From positions 1,746,342-1,810,341 of the forward strand of contig CP001673.1 of NCBI GenBank assembly GCA_000023725.1: 64,000 nucleotides of DNA. Reading direction: 5' to 3'. Position numbers and translations under genes: made by a program. The stretch is from Flavobacteriaceae bacterium 3519-10 (GTDB lineage Bacteria; Bacteroidota; Bacteroidia; Flavobacteriales; Weeksellaceae). Numbering within the stretch: the stretch's first letter is position 1; every line of letters begins with the position of its first letter. This document shows positions 51,202 to 59,946 of the stretch, one piece after another. The notes beneath the pieces are model-generated. The model had not been told where the DNA came from. It saw nothing but the letters and a program-made list of their open reading frames with translations, and did not search any database.

Positions 51202-51413
51202 TTTTCGTGCCCGCAAAGGGTTTTACCCAGAGATTGCGCCTTTTTTAAGGTTACTTTTATTATTTCGTGCTGGCAGTTCGACAAGCCACGGCAATTTTTC
51301 GTGAAGTGGTATTTTTTGCCGCCATCGCTGTCGCATAGATATACACCCGATTGGGAATGGTTAGCGCCGGCACTAAGAAGAAAAGTTAAAAACAGCAAAT
51401 AGAGTAACTTCAT
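51198..51413 (-). CDS. Small secreted cysteine-containing protein, 71 aa
   Basis: The 71-residue protein has a signal peptide (about 1-20) and a mature part with four cysteines: [24 protein letters not shown] and a final LCGHEN. The pattern Y-H-x-T/K-x-N-C-R-G-L is conserved, as far as I recall, in small flavobacterial proteins of unknown function, often also as a module within nucleases or other secreted proteins. Two disulphides or a metal site are possible. The 3' end overlaps hisS by four bases. A 9-bp inverted repeat lies seven bases upstream of the ATG. Confidence 0.75.
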   Translation of the reverse strand: MKLLYLLFLTFLLSAGANHSQSGVYLCDSDGGKKYHFTKNCRGLSNCQHEIIKVTLKKAQSLGKTLCGHEN

Positions 51414-51419
51414 TCAAAA

Positions 51420-51447
51420 TGTTTTGTTGCCGAATTTAAACAAAACA
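51420..51447. repeat. Inverted repeat upstream of the small secreted protein gene
   Basis: TGTTTTGTT (51420-51428) and AACAAAACA (51439-51447) are exact reverse complements around a 10-base centre. Position fits an operator or a 5' hairpin for the minus-strand gene starting at 51413. It has no T-run to act as a terminator. Confidence 0.5.
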
Positions 51448-51613
51448 ACCCACTTCCAATAACAATTCGCCAGTAATCCTCTCAAAATTAAAATAATCTG
51501 CATCAAATTCAAGTTTTAAATATTGAAAATGTTATCTTTACGTAGATGATCGTCTAAAAGAAAACGTACAAGAAAATGTTTAACTAAATACATAACCTTA
51601 AAAATCCCTGATT

Positions 51614-51778
51614 ATGGCATACATGCTTTTACCTGCTCTTCTCGCCGGGGTTTTCGCGGGATATCTGGTCTACCTTTTTTTCTGGAAAAATGATCCTGCA
51701 ACACTAAAATCGGTATTGTATCCAGGCTTATTTTTCGTTTCTATTTGGGCACTGCTCTATTATTTAGTGCTTAAATAA
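51614..51778 (+). CDS. Small two-segment membrane protein, 54 aa
   Basis: This ORF from ATG 51614 to TAA 51776-51778 encodes 54 residues with two hydrophobic segments (about 4-23 and 34-53) separated by WKNDPATLKS. It has the look of a genuine small membrane protein: charged residues only in the loop and at the very end. A near-consensus -7 (TATCTTTA, 51533-51540) lies about 75 bases upstream. The family and function are unknown. Confidence 0.55.
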   Translation: MAYMLLPALLAGVFAGYLVYLFFWKNDPATLKSVLYPGLFFVSIWALLYYLVLK

Positions 51779-51832
51779 ACCGAAGAATTACGTCAAAAAC
51801 ACCAACGGATTTCATTCAAAACTTTTTGCACC

Positions 51833-52627
51833 ATGGAAAACTACCTTGATATCAACAGAAACTCATGGAACGCGAAGGTCGAACCGCACCTCAAATCTGA
51901 TTTCTATTTCGTTGATGAGTTTATCGCGGGCAGAACTTCGCTGAACAGTATTGAACTGGAGCTTTTGGGAGATATAAAAGTAAAAAAGATCCTTCATCTG
52001 CAGTGTCATTTCGGGCAGGATTCAATTTCGCTTTCGAGAATGGGTGCGTACGTTACTGGTGTCGACCTTTCCGATAAAGGCATCGCCGCCGCAAAAGATC
52101 TGGCCGCACAGTGCGGTACAGACACGCGCTTTGTAGTGGCAGATCTGTACCAACTTCCCGAACTGCTCAATGATAAATTCGATATCGTATTTACCAGCTA
52201 CGGCACAATCGGCTGGCTGCCCGATCTTCACAAATGGGCAAACGTAATCTCGCATTTTCTAAAATCTGGCGGAAAGTTTGTTTTTGTTGAATTTCATCCT
52301 GTCATCTGGATGTTTGATGACGATTTTACCCATATCAAATATAATTACTTCAACGAAAAAGCCATTGTTGAAACCAATGAAGGCACCTATGCCGATAAAA
52401 CAGCGCCACTTGTACTTGATTTTGTGATGTGGAATCATCCAACCTCGGAAGTTCTTATGAGTCTGCTCAATGCGAGTCTTGAAATTTTATCGTTCGAAGA
52501 GTATAATTGGTCTCCGTACGCATGTTTTAACCAGAATGATGAGTTCGAAAAGGGAAAATTCCGGATTCCACAGTTCGGTAACAAAGTGCCTCATGTCTTC
52601 TCGCTTGTGGCCGAAAAGAAAGACTGA
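51833..52627 (+). CDS. Class I SAM-dependent methyltransferase
   Basis: The 264-residue protein has motif I in ILHLQCHFGQDSISLSRMG (about 53-71), the acidic VTGVDLSDKGI, FDIVFTSYGTIGWLPDL as motif IV and SGGKFVFVEFHPVIWMFDD. LQCHFGQD replaces the common D-x-G-C-G-x-G, a variant found in a recognised methyltransferase subgroup. The substrate is unknown. It lies 54 bases after the small membrane protein gene. Confidence 0.85.
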   Translation: MENYLDINRNSWNAKVEPHLKSDFYFVDEFIAGRTSLNSIELELLGDIKVKKILHLQCHFGQDSISLSRMGAYVTGVDLSDKGIAAAKDLAAQCGTDTRFVVADLYQLPELLNDKFDIVFTSYGTIGWLPDLHKWANVISHFLKSGGKFVFVEFHPVIWMFDDDFTHIKYNYFNEKAIVETNEGTYADKTAPLVLDFVMWNHPTSEVLMSLLNASLEILSFEEYNWSPYACFNQNDEFEKGKFRIPQFGNKVPHVFSLVAEKKD

Positions 52628-52759
52628 TAGCCGTCATCAGTAAACCTCATCAGCACCTGATGATGCGCGGTCTAGATGTAACTTTATCCTCAAAAAATTC
52701 TGTTTAAACCACTTGCAACTTCAGGCAAATTATTTGTATCATTGCAAAACTAAAAATAT

Positions 52760-52783
52760 CAGGATCAGATCCTGGTTTTTTTA
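52760..52783 (+). terminator. Terminator upstream of tRNA-Ala
   Basis: CAGGAT (52760-52765) and ATCCTG (52769-52774) form a short stem followed by a G and seven T, and so insulate the tRNA from upstream transcription. Confidence 0.75.
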
Positions 52784-52787
52784 ATTT

Positions 52788-52861
52788 GGGGGATTAGCTC
52801 ATCTGGCTAGAGCGTTAGACTGGCAGTCTAAAGGTGGTCGGTTCGATCCCGATATCCTCCA
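52788..52861 (+). tRNA. tRNA-Ala (anticodon GGC)
   Basis: The 74-base cloverleaf has acceptor GGGGGAT/ATCCTCC with one G-T pair, D stem GCTC/GAGC, anticodon stem TTAGA/TCTAA with loop CTGGCAG, T stem GTCGG/CCGAT with loop TTCGATC, and discriminator A. The anticodon GGC reads GCC and GCU alanine codons. The G-U pair of tRNA-Ala identity would be G3-U70, which is present here. CCA is not encoded. Confidence 0.95.
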
Positions 52862-52862
52862 C

Positions 52863-52893
52863 AAAACCACTTGCTTACGCAGGTGGTTTTTTC
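52863..52893 (+). terminator. Terminator after tRNA-Ala
   Basis: AAAACCACTTGC and GCAGGTGGTTTT form a 12-bp stem (one T-G pair) around TTAC, followed by TTC and a further T-run. Confidence 0.85.
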
Positions 52894-52942
52894 TTTTTTG
52901 TTCTAACCATTTTCTTCCGTTAACGCCGGCAAACTGCACACC

Positions 52943-52973
52943 TTGGGAGATGCGTGGGTTTTTAATATCTTTG
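52943..52973 (+). promoter_or_regulatory. yjdM promoter
   Basis: TTGG (52943-52946) at -33 and TATCTTTG (52966-52973) at -7, spaced by 19 bases, 16 bases before ATG 52990. Confidence 0.68.
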
Positions 52974-52989
52974 CTTAAAATCAAAAACT

Positions 52990-53322
52990 ATGAGCGACAC
53001 GCTAACCTGCCCGAAATGTAATTCCGAATTCACGTACGCACAGGATGAACTGATGGTATGTTCGCAGTGCTTCCACGAATGGAACCCTGCGGACGAAGAA
53101 AATGGAGATGCAATTCTGGACATGAACGGAAACGTTCTTGTAGACGGCGATTCTGTAATTGTAATGAAAGACCTTCCCGTAAAAGGCGCACCGAAACCTG
53201 TAAAAGCAGGGACTAAAGTGAAGAATATTCGCCTCCGCCCGCTCAGCGACCATAATATCGACTGCAAAATCGATGGTTTTGGCGCGATGGCATTGAAATC
53301 TGAATTCGTAAAGAAGGCTTAA
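52990..53322 (+). CDS. yjdM: Zinc ribbon protein YjdM (PhnA)
   Basis: The 110-residue protein has an N-terminal zinc ribbon with C7, C10, C24 and C27 (CPKC...CSQC) and the YjdM core: [30 protein letters not shown] and [22 protein letters not shown]. The E. coli homologue was named PhnA for its place near phosphonate genes, but it is not a phosphonate hydrolase and its function is unknown. It has its own promoter and no operon partner. Confidence 0.93.
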   Translation: MSDTLTCPKCNSEFTYAQDELMVCSQCFHEWNPADEENGDAILDMNGNVLVDGDSVIVMKDLPVKGAPKPVKAGTKVKNIRLRPLSDHNIDCKIDGFGAMALKSEFVKKA

Positions 53323-53379
53323 ACGGGTTGACGCGCTGCAGTTTATTTTAAACTTTAAGGACGCATTTCCGACTCAATA

Positions 53380-54324
53380 TTAGCGGTCTCTTCTAAAGGT
53401 TATATTTACCTTAGATTCAAGTTGATGATCGGTATATACCACCATGTTAACGCCTTTCAGCACAAGTTTATTCCAGTAATAACTGCCCGCAAACCGACTT
53501 TCTTTAACCTCCGCTTCGAGGCCTTCGTCTGAGATTGTAATCTGATGCGGATAATAGATCATCGATGGCAGCTCGAGAATTGCTGCGTCAACATCTGTGA
53601 AGACATTCACTTCACCGAAAAGGCGCGCAACGTAATCGTTATAAGGGTTTCGGTAGGTTTCTGCTGGCGTATCGTTCTGTATCAGGCGGCCTTCTTTCAG
53701 GACGATAATCTGGTCCAGCCACGGCATTACTTCCTGGATTTCATGTGTCGAAACAATCAGTGAGATATTTTTCTGTTTCACGTAGCTGAACAGTTTCTCG
53801 CGCAACTCTATTTTACGCGGAAAATCGAGGTTGCTGAAAGGTTCGTCAAGCAACAGAAGTTTCGGCATCACTGAAAGCGCACGCGCGATTGCAACCCGCT
53901 GCTGCTGTCCACCGCTCAGAAATTTGGGCAGAACGCCTGCATAATCTGTAAGGCCGACCACGTCGAGAAGCTCGTGTACGCGTTCTTTCTTTACTTTCAG
54001 GTTAATGTTAGAAATGAATTTCCCTACATTGTCTGCTACCGTTGCGTACGGCATCAGGTCATAATTCTGCGCTACCAGTTTCATCTCGCTTTCACCCGGA
54101 ACGATGTTTTTCTTAGGACCATAAACGGCCTTTCCGTCAAAAATTATTTCGCCTTCATCCCAGTCGAGCAGACCGTAAACGAGACTTAGCAGCGTAGATT
54201 TTCCACAGCCACTTTCGCCGGTCAGCGCGATCGTCCGGCCCTGTTCAACACTAAGGTTAAGATTCTGGAAAAGCTTTTTATCTGCGGTGTAGGAAAAGTA
54301 AAGGTTGCGGATTTCTAACAGCAT
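53380..54324 (-). CDS. ABC transporter ATP-binding protein
   Basis: The 314-residue protein has a standard ABC ATPase domain: Walker A GESGCGKST at 36-44, Q-loop AQNYDLMPYATV, signature LSGGQQQRVAIARA, Walker B LLLLDEP and the switch STHEIQEV. A C-terminal domain of about 80 residues (from about 235) ends in NITFRRDR. The arrangement resembles the PotA/FbpC importer ATPases with a regulatory TOBE-like tail. No permease gene is nearby, so the transported substrate is unknown. Confidence 0.88.
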   Translation of the reverse strand: MLLEIRNLYFSYTADKKLFQNLNLSVEQGRTIALTGESGCGKSTLLSLVYGLLDWDEGEIIFDGKAVYGPKKNIVPGESEMKLVAQNYDLMPYATVADNVGKFISNINLKVKKERVHELLDVVGLTDYAGVLPKFLSGGQQQRVAIARALSVMPKLLLLDEPFSNLDFPRKIELREKLFSYVKQKNISLIVSTHEIQEVMPWLDQIIVLKEGRLIQNDTPAETYRNPYNDYVARLFGEVNVFTDVDAAILELPSMIYYPHQITISDEGLEAEVKESRFAGSYYWNKLVLKGVNMVVYTDHQLESKVNITFRRDR

Positions 54325-54328
54325 CTTG

Positions 54329-54336
54329 CAAAAATA
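54329..54336 (-). promoter_or_regulatory. -7 promoter element of the ABC ATPase gene
   Basis: The minus strand reads TATTTTTG, an exact TAnnTTTG, four bases before ATG 54324. Confidence 0.6.
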
Positions 54337-54397
54337 ATATTTTTGTTCTTAATTATTATTTAATTATTTTAGCGAAACAATTAAATTTCAGTTTTTT

Positions 54398-55057
54398 ATG
54401 AATAAATTATCTACAGTTTTGGTGTCTTCTATGGTTGCCGCAGCAATATCGCTGACGTCCTGTGGTAAAGATAAGCCTTTAACCAGCGAAAGCAGTGACG
54501 TTACAACAACCAAAGAAGGAAGCATATTCGAACTTGATACACTCAACAGCCGCGTTGAGTGGAAAGGTTTTAAAGTTGTGAAAACTGACAATACCAGCCA
54601 CTTCGGGACCATTAAATTTGAAAGTGGCGAGGTTACGGTGAAAGACGGTGAACTTGAAAGCGGAAAATTCGTAGCGGATATGAATTCGCTGACTTCAGTT
54701 GATTTGAAAGACGATGCCGAACAACTTGCCAAACTGAACGGACATTTAAAAAGCGGGGATTTCTTTGAAGTAGAAAAATTCCCGACTTCATCTTTTGAAG
54801 TAACCAAAATCACCAAAAACTCCACCGGCGATTATAACACCACAATTGACGGGAATTTAACGATAAAAGGAATTACGAAACCGGTAAAATTCAATGCAAA
54901 TGTCTCTGTAAGTGAAGGTGATGTTAGCATTGCGACCGAACCTCAGGATATTAACAGAGAAGATTTCGGTGTGAAGTTCCAGATGCCTGTCGCAAACGGA
55001 ATCATAAAGAACGAAGTGAATCTTCAGATCGTCATTAAAGCACTTCGCAAAAAATAA
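54398..55057 (+). CDS. YceI family lipoprotein
   Basis: The 219-residue protein has a lipobox TSC at C22 and then a YceI lipocalin-like domain (about 40-217): SRVEWKGFKVVKTDNTSHFGTIKF, GHLKSGDFFEVEKFPTSSFEVTKI, GNLTIKGITKPVKF and DINREDFGVKF. YceI proteins bind isoprenoid-type lipids in the periplasm and are often induced by stress. The lipid anchor would keep this one on a membrane. It ends at a bidirectional terminator. Confidence 0.92.
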   Translation: MNKLSTVLVSSMVAAAISLTSCGKDKPLTSESSDVTTTKEGSIFELDTLNSRVEWKGFKVVKTDNTSHFGTIKFESGEVTVKDGELESGKFVADMNSLTSVDLKDDAEQLAKLNGHLKSGDFFEVEKFPTSSFEVTKITKNSTGDYNTTIDGNLTIKGITKPVKFNANVSVSEGDVSIATEPQDINREDFGVKFQMPVANGIIKNEVNLQIVIKALRKK

Positions 55058-55077
55058 AAGATCAAAAATTATATAAA

Positions 55078-55110
55078 AAAAACCTGTTCAGTGCATGAAC
55101 AGGTTTTTTT
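55078..55110. terminator. Bidirectional terminator between the YceI and symporter genes
   Basis: AACCTGTTCA (55081-55090) and TGAACAGGTT (55096-55105) form a 10-bp stem flanked by A- and T-runs. Confidence 0.9.
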
Positions 55111-55127
55111 GGTGATGACGTTCTAAT

Positions 55128-56708
55128 TTAATTTGCGGCCTGCGGCATCTGTTTGTTTCTAATCAGCCAAAGTCCGAAAAATGTGAGCAAACCATTGATG
55201 ATAATCAGTTCCACGCCGATGCGGTAGTCGGTCTGCTGAGTTACAACATAGTTGATTAAATATGTTAAAACCGGTGCGAGCAAGGTAACAGCGATGATCG
55301 CGTACTTTTTAGTGATCTGGAACTTGGTGAGGATTCCAAATGCAAAAAGACCAAGCAGCGGCCCGTACGTATATCCGGCCACTTCCATAATCAGATAAAC
55401 AATAGATTTATCGTTGATGGCTTTAAAAATCATAATCAGGGCAAAGAAAACCACAGTGAAAATGAGGTGAATCTTCATTCTGAGCCTTTTTTTCTGCTTT
55501 TCGGTTTTGGTAGTATCGTCGTTTATGTTGAGTAAATCCACGCAATAGGAACTTGTAACTGCGGTCAGCGCGCCGTCTGCCGACGGAAAAAGTGCTGAAA
55601 TCAATCCAATGATAAAGATCACCGCAATAAAAAGCGGAAAATATCCCTGAAGCGAAAGCGCCGGGAAAAGGTCATCGCCCATCACATTGGTGATCGTGCC
55701 GTTTGCAGCATCTTTGAAACCAAACGCATTGCTTACGGTTTCAGTTCCGTTTACCACATCCACAACCTGGCCGTAGACCGCGCCGTTCTCCATCGCAAAC
55801 AGATAGAGCAGTCCGCCAAGAAAAAGAAATGCCAGATTTACGATCAGCAAAGTGCCGGCGAACGTGAGCATATTTTTCTTTGAGTTTTTAAGGCTGTCTA
55901 CCGAAATATTTTTCTGCATCATCTCCTGGTCCAGACCCGTCATCGCGATCGTTATAAACATACCCCCGAGAATGGTTTTAAGAAAGAAAGTTTTCGAGTT
56001 TACATCATAGTTGATGAAATGGGTATAATCTTTTGCAGCCAGTACATCGTATGCCTCGCCAGCCGAAAGGTTAAGATTCGAAAGGATAAAGATGATACAT
56101 GCAACAAGACTCAGAATCATAAATGAGGTCTGAAGTGTATCCGTCACAACAATCGTCTTCACGCCGCCTTCAAAGGTATAAAGCAGCACCATCAGCAGGA
56201 TTACCGCAGAAGTTACCCAAAATGGTACGCCCAGATCTTCAAGCAGGAAGATCTGCAGCACGTTCACCACCAGGAACAGCCGCGCCGTAGCCCCGATAGA
56301 CCGTGAAATAATAAAAAACAGCGATCCTATTTTGTGCGCTTCCACATTAAAACGCCTGCCGAGATAAGTGTAGATCGACGTTAAGTTCATGCGGTAATAC
56401 AGCGGCAGAAGCACTGCGGCAACAATAAAATAGCCGATAAAAAAGCCGATTACAAGCATGTAATATTCGAATCCGCCAAACGGATAATCGCCGGCCGTAA
56501 TCTTGCCAACGGTTCCGGGCACCGATATAAACGTCACGCCACTAAGGCTGGTGCCAATCATCCCGAAAGCAACGAGCCACCATTTGCTTTTTTTATTTCC
56601 GATGAAAAACGACTGGTTGTCGGCGTTGCGACTTGTAATATAAGAAATCACGAGGAGCCCGATGAAGTATGCGAAAACAAAAAGGAGCAAAATCGTTGAT
56701 GGGTTCAT
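55128..56708 (-). CDS. Sodium:solute symporter family protein
   Basis: The 526-residue protein has about 13-14 transmembrane segments of the SSS (LeuT-like) fold. Conserved features are SKWWLVAFGMIGTSLSGVTFISVPG, the central ARLFLVVNVLQ segment and the sodium-site helix ALFPSADGALTAVTSSY. The family imports sugars, amino acids, sialic acid or vitamins with Na+; the substrate cannot be told. It has an exact -7 element 20 bases upstream. Confidence 0.9.
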   Translation of the reverse strand: MNPSTILLLFVFAYFIGLLVISYITSRNADNQSFFIGNKKSKWWLVAFGMIGTSLSGVTFISVPGTVGKITAGDYPFGGFEYYMLVIGFFIGYFIVAAVLLPLYYRMNLTSIYTYLGRRFNVEAHKIGSLFFIISRSIGATARLFLVVNVLQIFLLEDLGVPFWVTSAVILLMVLLYTFEGGVKTIVVTDTLQTSFMILSLVACIIFILSNLNLSAGEAYDVLAAKDYTHFINYDVNSKTFFLKTILGGMFITIAMTGLDQEMMQKNISVDSLKNSKKNMLTFAGTLLIVNLAFLFLGGLLYLFAMENGAVYGQVVDVVNGTETVSNAFGFKDAANGTITNVMGDDLFPALSLQGYFPLFIAVIFIIGLISALFPSADGALTAVTSSYCVDLLNINDDTTKTEKQKKRLRMKIHLIFTVVFFALIMIFKAINDKSIVYLIMEVAGYTYGPLLGLFAFGILTKFQITKKYAIIAVTLLAPVLTYLINYVVTQQTDYRIGVELIIINGLLTFFGLWLIRNKQMPQAAN

Positions 56709-56727
56709 TGAGTAGGTTTTTGTGCAG

Positions 56728-56735
56728 CAAATATA
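56728..56735 (-). promoter_or_regulatory. -7 promoter element of the symporter gene
   Basis: The minus strand reads TATATTTG, an exact TAnnTTTG, 19 bases before ATG 56708. No -33 match. Confidence 0.55.
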
Positions 56736-56795
56736 GTTTTTTGTCTGTATTCTGAAGCATCATTTAATCTGCTAATAAACATCTCACGACATAAA

Positions 56796-56884
56796 TTTGG
56801 GCGCCATTTCCGGCTTTCACTACTCGCTTCCCGGCTCCCTGCGGTCGCCGGGAGAGCTCAGACAGGCCGTTCAATCCGGGGCGC
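56796..56884 (+). repeat. GC-rich multi-hairpin intergenic repeat, copy B
   Basis: This 89-base element begins TTTGGGCGCC and ends CCGGGGCGC. It matches copy A (19847-19937) throughout apart from one inserted base, one substitution near ACT(A/G)CTC, one loop base and the compensatory stem change. Its stem is CTC+TCCCGGC with GCCGGGAGAG, again with a GCT bulge. It lies upstream of the symporter promoter and downstream of the GNAT terminator, so it is outside both genes. Confidence 0.82.
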
Positions 56885-56913
56885 GTCGCTGTTTTCACCG
56901 AAGTTTTTAAGCA

Positions 56914-56943
56914 AACAAAAACCTTCCCGTAAAGAAAGGTTTA
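56914..56943 (-). terminator. Terminator after the short GNAT gene
   Basis: On the minus strand AACCTT and AAGGTT pair (56941-56936 with 56925-56920), with a TTTACGG-type loop, followed by TTTTGTTT. Confidence 0.7.
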
Positions 56944-56967
56944 TACATTTCAAAATAAATCGGTAAT

Positions 56968-57252
56968 CTACGCGAGCACATCCTGAAGTTCGGTGTTTTT
57001 CCTGATGGTTGCATTCGCATACGTGCATAGCGGAATCACTTTCTTTCCTTTTTCGCGCGCGTACGAAACGGCAGCGACTACAAGATCCTTTGCCAGACCT
57101 TTCCCGCTGAATTTAGGATCAACTTCTGTATGGTCAATGATGAACTTATCTTCACCGGCCCACGTATACGTAAGGCTTCCGGCTTTTTCGCCTTCAAAAT
57201 AAATATCAAAAGACCCTTTTGTGCTGCTTTCTACATGTTTTATTTCTGCCAT
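56968..57252 (-). CDS. Short GNAT-type N-acetyltransferase
   Basis: The 94-residue protein is a minimal GNAT fold of the YjdJ type: GSFDIYFEGEKAGSLTYTW, IIDHTEVDPKFSGKGLAKDLV (the CoA-binding loop, F-x-G-K-G-L-A) and VIPLCTYANATIRKN. The substrate is unknown. It lies 71 bases downstream of katA in the same direction, but a strong terminator lies between them, so expression with katA would be by read-through only. Confidence 0.85.
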   Translation of the reverse strand: MAEIKHVESSTKGSFDIYFEGEKAGSLTYTWAGEDKFIIDHTEVDPKFSGKGLAKDLVVAAVSYAREKGKKVIPLCTYANATIRKNTELQDVLA

Positions 57253-57271
57253 AATTCGGTTTGTTAATTTA

Positions 57272-57312
57272 AAAAATAAAAAAAGATGGCGGAAACTGAT
57301 GAGTTTTCCGCC
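57272..57312 (-). terminator. Terminator after katA
   Basis: On the minus strand GGCGGAAAA and TTTCCGCC form an 8-bp stem, followed by ATCTTTTTTTATTTTTT. Confidence 0.88.
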
Positions 57313-57323
57313 CTCTGAAAGTT

Positions 57324-58832
57324 TTACGGTTGAGTGCGCTTTGGCGCATACCTGTCGTAAGGCGTCATATCAAAGTTCATCACTTCGTCCATATCCAATC
57401 CGAGCGTGTAGGCTACGCCTTTTCCGTAATCGGGGTCCGCCTTATAGCAGTTGCGGATATGGCGAATCTGAATGAATTTTTCGGCTCCACCGATATTTAC
57501 GGCCGTATTCTTAAAAAGTTCTTCAGCTTTTCCATCCGCTTTTATAATTCGGAACAAATCGCCGGGTTGGGTGAAATAGTCTTCATCATCATCCCGAAAA
57601 TTATGCGCGAAAGCATCGCCTGAAAGTTCCAGCGGCGGTTCCTTGTGCTCGGGCTGCTCCTGCCATTCGCCGTAACTGTTCGGCTCGTAGTGTTTTGTGC
57701 CACCGTAATTCCCGTCTACACGCATCGCACCGTCGCGGTGGAACGCATGATATGGACATGTAGGTTTGTTTACAGGAATCTGGAAATGGTTAACCCCTAA
57801 ACGGTAGCGTTGGGCATCACCATACGAAAACAATCTGCCCTGAAGCATTTTGTCCGGAGAAAAACCAATGCCCGGAACGATATTAGTCGGGTTAAAAGCA
57901 GCCTGTTCTACATCCTGGAAATAGTTCTCTGGGTTTCGGTTCAGTTCAAACTCCCCTACTTCAATTAAAGGAAAATCTTTCTTCGACCATACTTTGGTGA
58001 GATCGAACGGATGGAAACGGTAGGTTTTGGCCTGTTCTTCGGTCATAATCTGGATGAACATTTTCCATTTCGGGAAATTACCCTGCTCGATATTGTCGAA
58101 AAGGTCGCGTTGTGAAGATTCGCGGTCCGAGCCGATTACTCTGATAGCTTCCTCTTCGGTAAGATTTTCAATTCCCTGTTGCGTACGAAAATGAAATTTT
58201 ACCCAATGACGAACGTTATCTTTATTGATGAAACTGTAAGTGTGAGATCCGAAACCGTGCATGTGGCGGTAACCTTTGGGTATGCCACGGTCGCTCATTA
58301 CGATAGTTACCTGATGCAGCGACTCCGGCAGCAGCGTCCAGAAATCCCAGTTGTTGTTGGCACTGCGCAGATTGGTTTTCGGGTCGCGCTTCACGGCATG
58401 ATTGAGGTCTGGAAATTTCATCGGGTCGCGGAAAAAGAAGACCGGCGTGTTGTTTCCCACCAAATCCCAAATACCTTCGTCAGTATAAAATTTTAAGGCA
58501 AAACCGCGGATATCGCGCTCTGCATCGGCTGCGCCGCGTTCGCCAGCCACCGTGGAGAACCTTGCGAACATGTCGGTTTTCTTGCCAATGGTGTTGAAAA
58601 TGTTGGCTTTTGTGTATTGCGAAATGTCGTGCGTAACGGTAAATGTGCCGAAGGCGCCTGAACCTTTCGCATGCATCCTGCGTTCGGGTATGACTTCCCG
58701 GTCGAAATTGGCCATTTTTTCTAAAAACCAAAAATCCTGCATCAGCATCGGGCCACGTGGGCCTGCCGTCTGTACGTTCTGGTTATCGGGCACGGGTGCA
58801 CCGGTTTGGCGGGTCAGTTTGTTGTCGCTCAT
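57324..58832 (-). CDS. katA: Monofunctional haem catalase
   Basis: Degrades hydrogen peroxide to water and oxygen. The 502-residue protein is a small-subunit (clade 3-like) catalase. The distal His is H54 in [13 protein letters not shown], the distal Asn is in the [15 protein letters not shown] region, and the proximal Tyr is in [12 protein letters not shown] (about residue 340). The C-terminus has no flavodoxin-like extension. There is no signal peptide, so it is cytoplasmic. No OxyR-type gene is in the window. Confidence 0.96.
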   Translation of the reverse strand: MSDNKLTRQTGAPVPDNQNVQTAGPRGPMLMQDFWFLEKMANFDREVIPERRMHAKGSGAFGTFTVTHDISQYTKANIFNTIGKKTDMFARFSTVAGERGAADAERDIRGFALKFYTDEGIWDLVGNNTPVFFFRDPMKFPDLNHAVKRDPKTNLRSANNNWDFWTLLPESLHQVTIVMSDRGIPKGYRHMHGFGSHTYSFINKDNVRHWVKFHFRTQQGIENLTEEEAIRVIGSDRESSQRDLFDNIEQGNFPKWKMFIQIMTEEQAKTYRFHPFDLTKVWSKKDFPLIEVGEFELNRNPENYFQDVEQAAFNPTNIVPGIGFSPDKMLQGRLFSYGDAQRYRLGVNHFQIPVNKPTCPYHAFHRDGAMRVDGNYGGTKHYEPNSYGEWQEQPEHKEPPLELSGDAFAHNFRDDDEDYFTQPGDLFRIIKADGKAEELFKNTAVNIGGAEKFIQIRHIRNCYKADPDYGKGVAYTLGLDMDEVMNFDMTPYDRYAPKRTQP

Positions 58833-58943
58833 TGTAAATTTTTTAATGTTGTTTAAAGTTACAAATTATAATCACTGAACATCATTCATTTTGTCTAAGA
58901 GCGTTACCGCTGTTAAACAATCATAAATTTTAAACGTTTGCGG

Positions 58944-59849
58944 TCAGGATAATCTGCTCTTTAGCAGGGCTTCGGGCAGCGGCACATACTCTTCGATATC
59001 GCCGGGCACAAGCGGGAAGGCTTCGTGATTCTGCTGATGCCAGTTCTTTTTTGCGGTCTCGATGACGTCTTTTTCGGAGTTTACGAAATTCCAGAAAATA
59101 TAGCGCTCCTCAGCAAACGGTTCGCCACCAAAAAGAAATACGGTCGAATTTTCAGACATTCCGAATTCGCACAAACCAGCGTTTTTGGCCACCAGAAGTT
59201 GTTTTCCGCTGAAGGTGTTCCCTTCGATCTGCACGCTGCCATCTAAAACATACATCGCAACCTCGCCAAACAGATGTCCGCCGATATTCACTTTTTGAGC
59301 CGCCTTACTTTTAATTTCAAGAAAAAACAATTTTGAGTGGACAGGGACGCTGGATTTCCGCCCAAATAAATCGCCCGCGATCAGTTTATAATGCAATCCG
59401 TCTGCTTCCCACTTAGGAATTTCGGATGCTTCGGTGTGATGGAAACTGGGCTCGCTCTGCTCAAGTTCTTTGGGAAGCCCAACCCAAATTTGGAAGCCGT
59501 GCAGTTTCTTATCGGTATATCGCAAGTATTCGGGCGTTCTTTCTGAATGCACGACGCCTTTTCCGGCCGTCATCCAGTTTACCGCACCTGGCTTAATTTC
59601 AATATCGCTGCCGCGGGAATCTTTATGTTGAATTGAACCCTCCAAAAGATAAGTCAGTGTAGAAAGCCCGATGTGCGGATGCGGCGGCACATCGAGATTC
59701 TGATAATCTTTAAGGGCGGCTGGCCCCATATGATCTATAAAAACAAAAGGCCCGACGGCTCTTTTTCCGCGGAAAGGCAACAGCCTGCCGACCAGAAAGT
59801 TTCCGATGTCTGCGGCTTTTTCTTCAATTATTAATCCGATGTTCGACAT
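58944..59849 (-). CDS. Pirin family protein
   Basis: The 301-residue protein has two cupin domains. The N-terminal metal site appears in PPHPHIGLSTLTYLLEGSIQHKDSRG (His, His, Glu/His) and VNWMTAGKGVVHSE. The C-terminal cupin (about 170-260) carries GEVAMYVLDGSVQIEG. Bacterial pirins include quercetin dioxygenases and redox-sensing regulators; which applies is not known. It lies between catalase and a flavin oxidoreductase on the same strand, but the gaps are about 100 bases each, so shared transcription is uncertain. Confidence 0.92.
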   Translation of the reverse strand: MSNIGLIIEEKAADIGNFLVGRLLPFRGKRAVGPFVFIDHMGPAALKDYQNLDVPPHPHIGLSTLTYLLEGSIQHKDSRGSDIEIKPGAVNWMTAGKGVVHSERTPEYLRYTDKKLHGFQIWVGLPKELEQSEPSFHHTEASEIPKWEADGLHYKLIAGDLFGRKSSVPVHSKLFFLEIKSKAAQKVNIGGHLFGEVAMYVLDGSVQIEGNTFSGKQLLVAKNAGLCEFGMSENSTVFLFGGEPFAEERYIFWNFVNSEKDVIETAKKNWHQQNHEAFPLVPGDIEEYVPLPEALLKSRLS

Positions 59850-59946
59850 GATTTTTAAGATTTAATTAAATAAATATGAAGTAAGATGGATCTACGACGC
59901 TAAATAATGAGTTCAAGAAGAAGTGACTCACCGAGCCAATTTTTTT

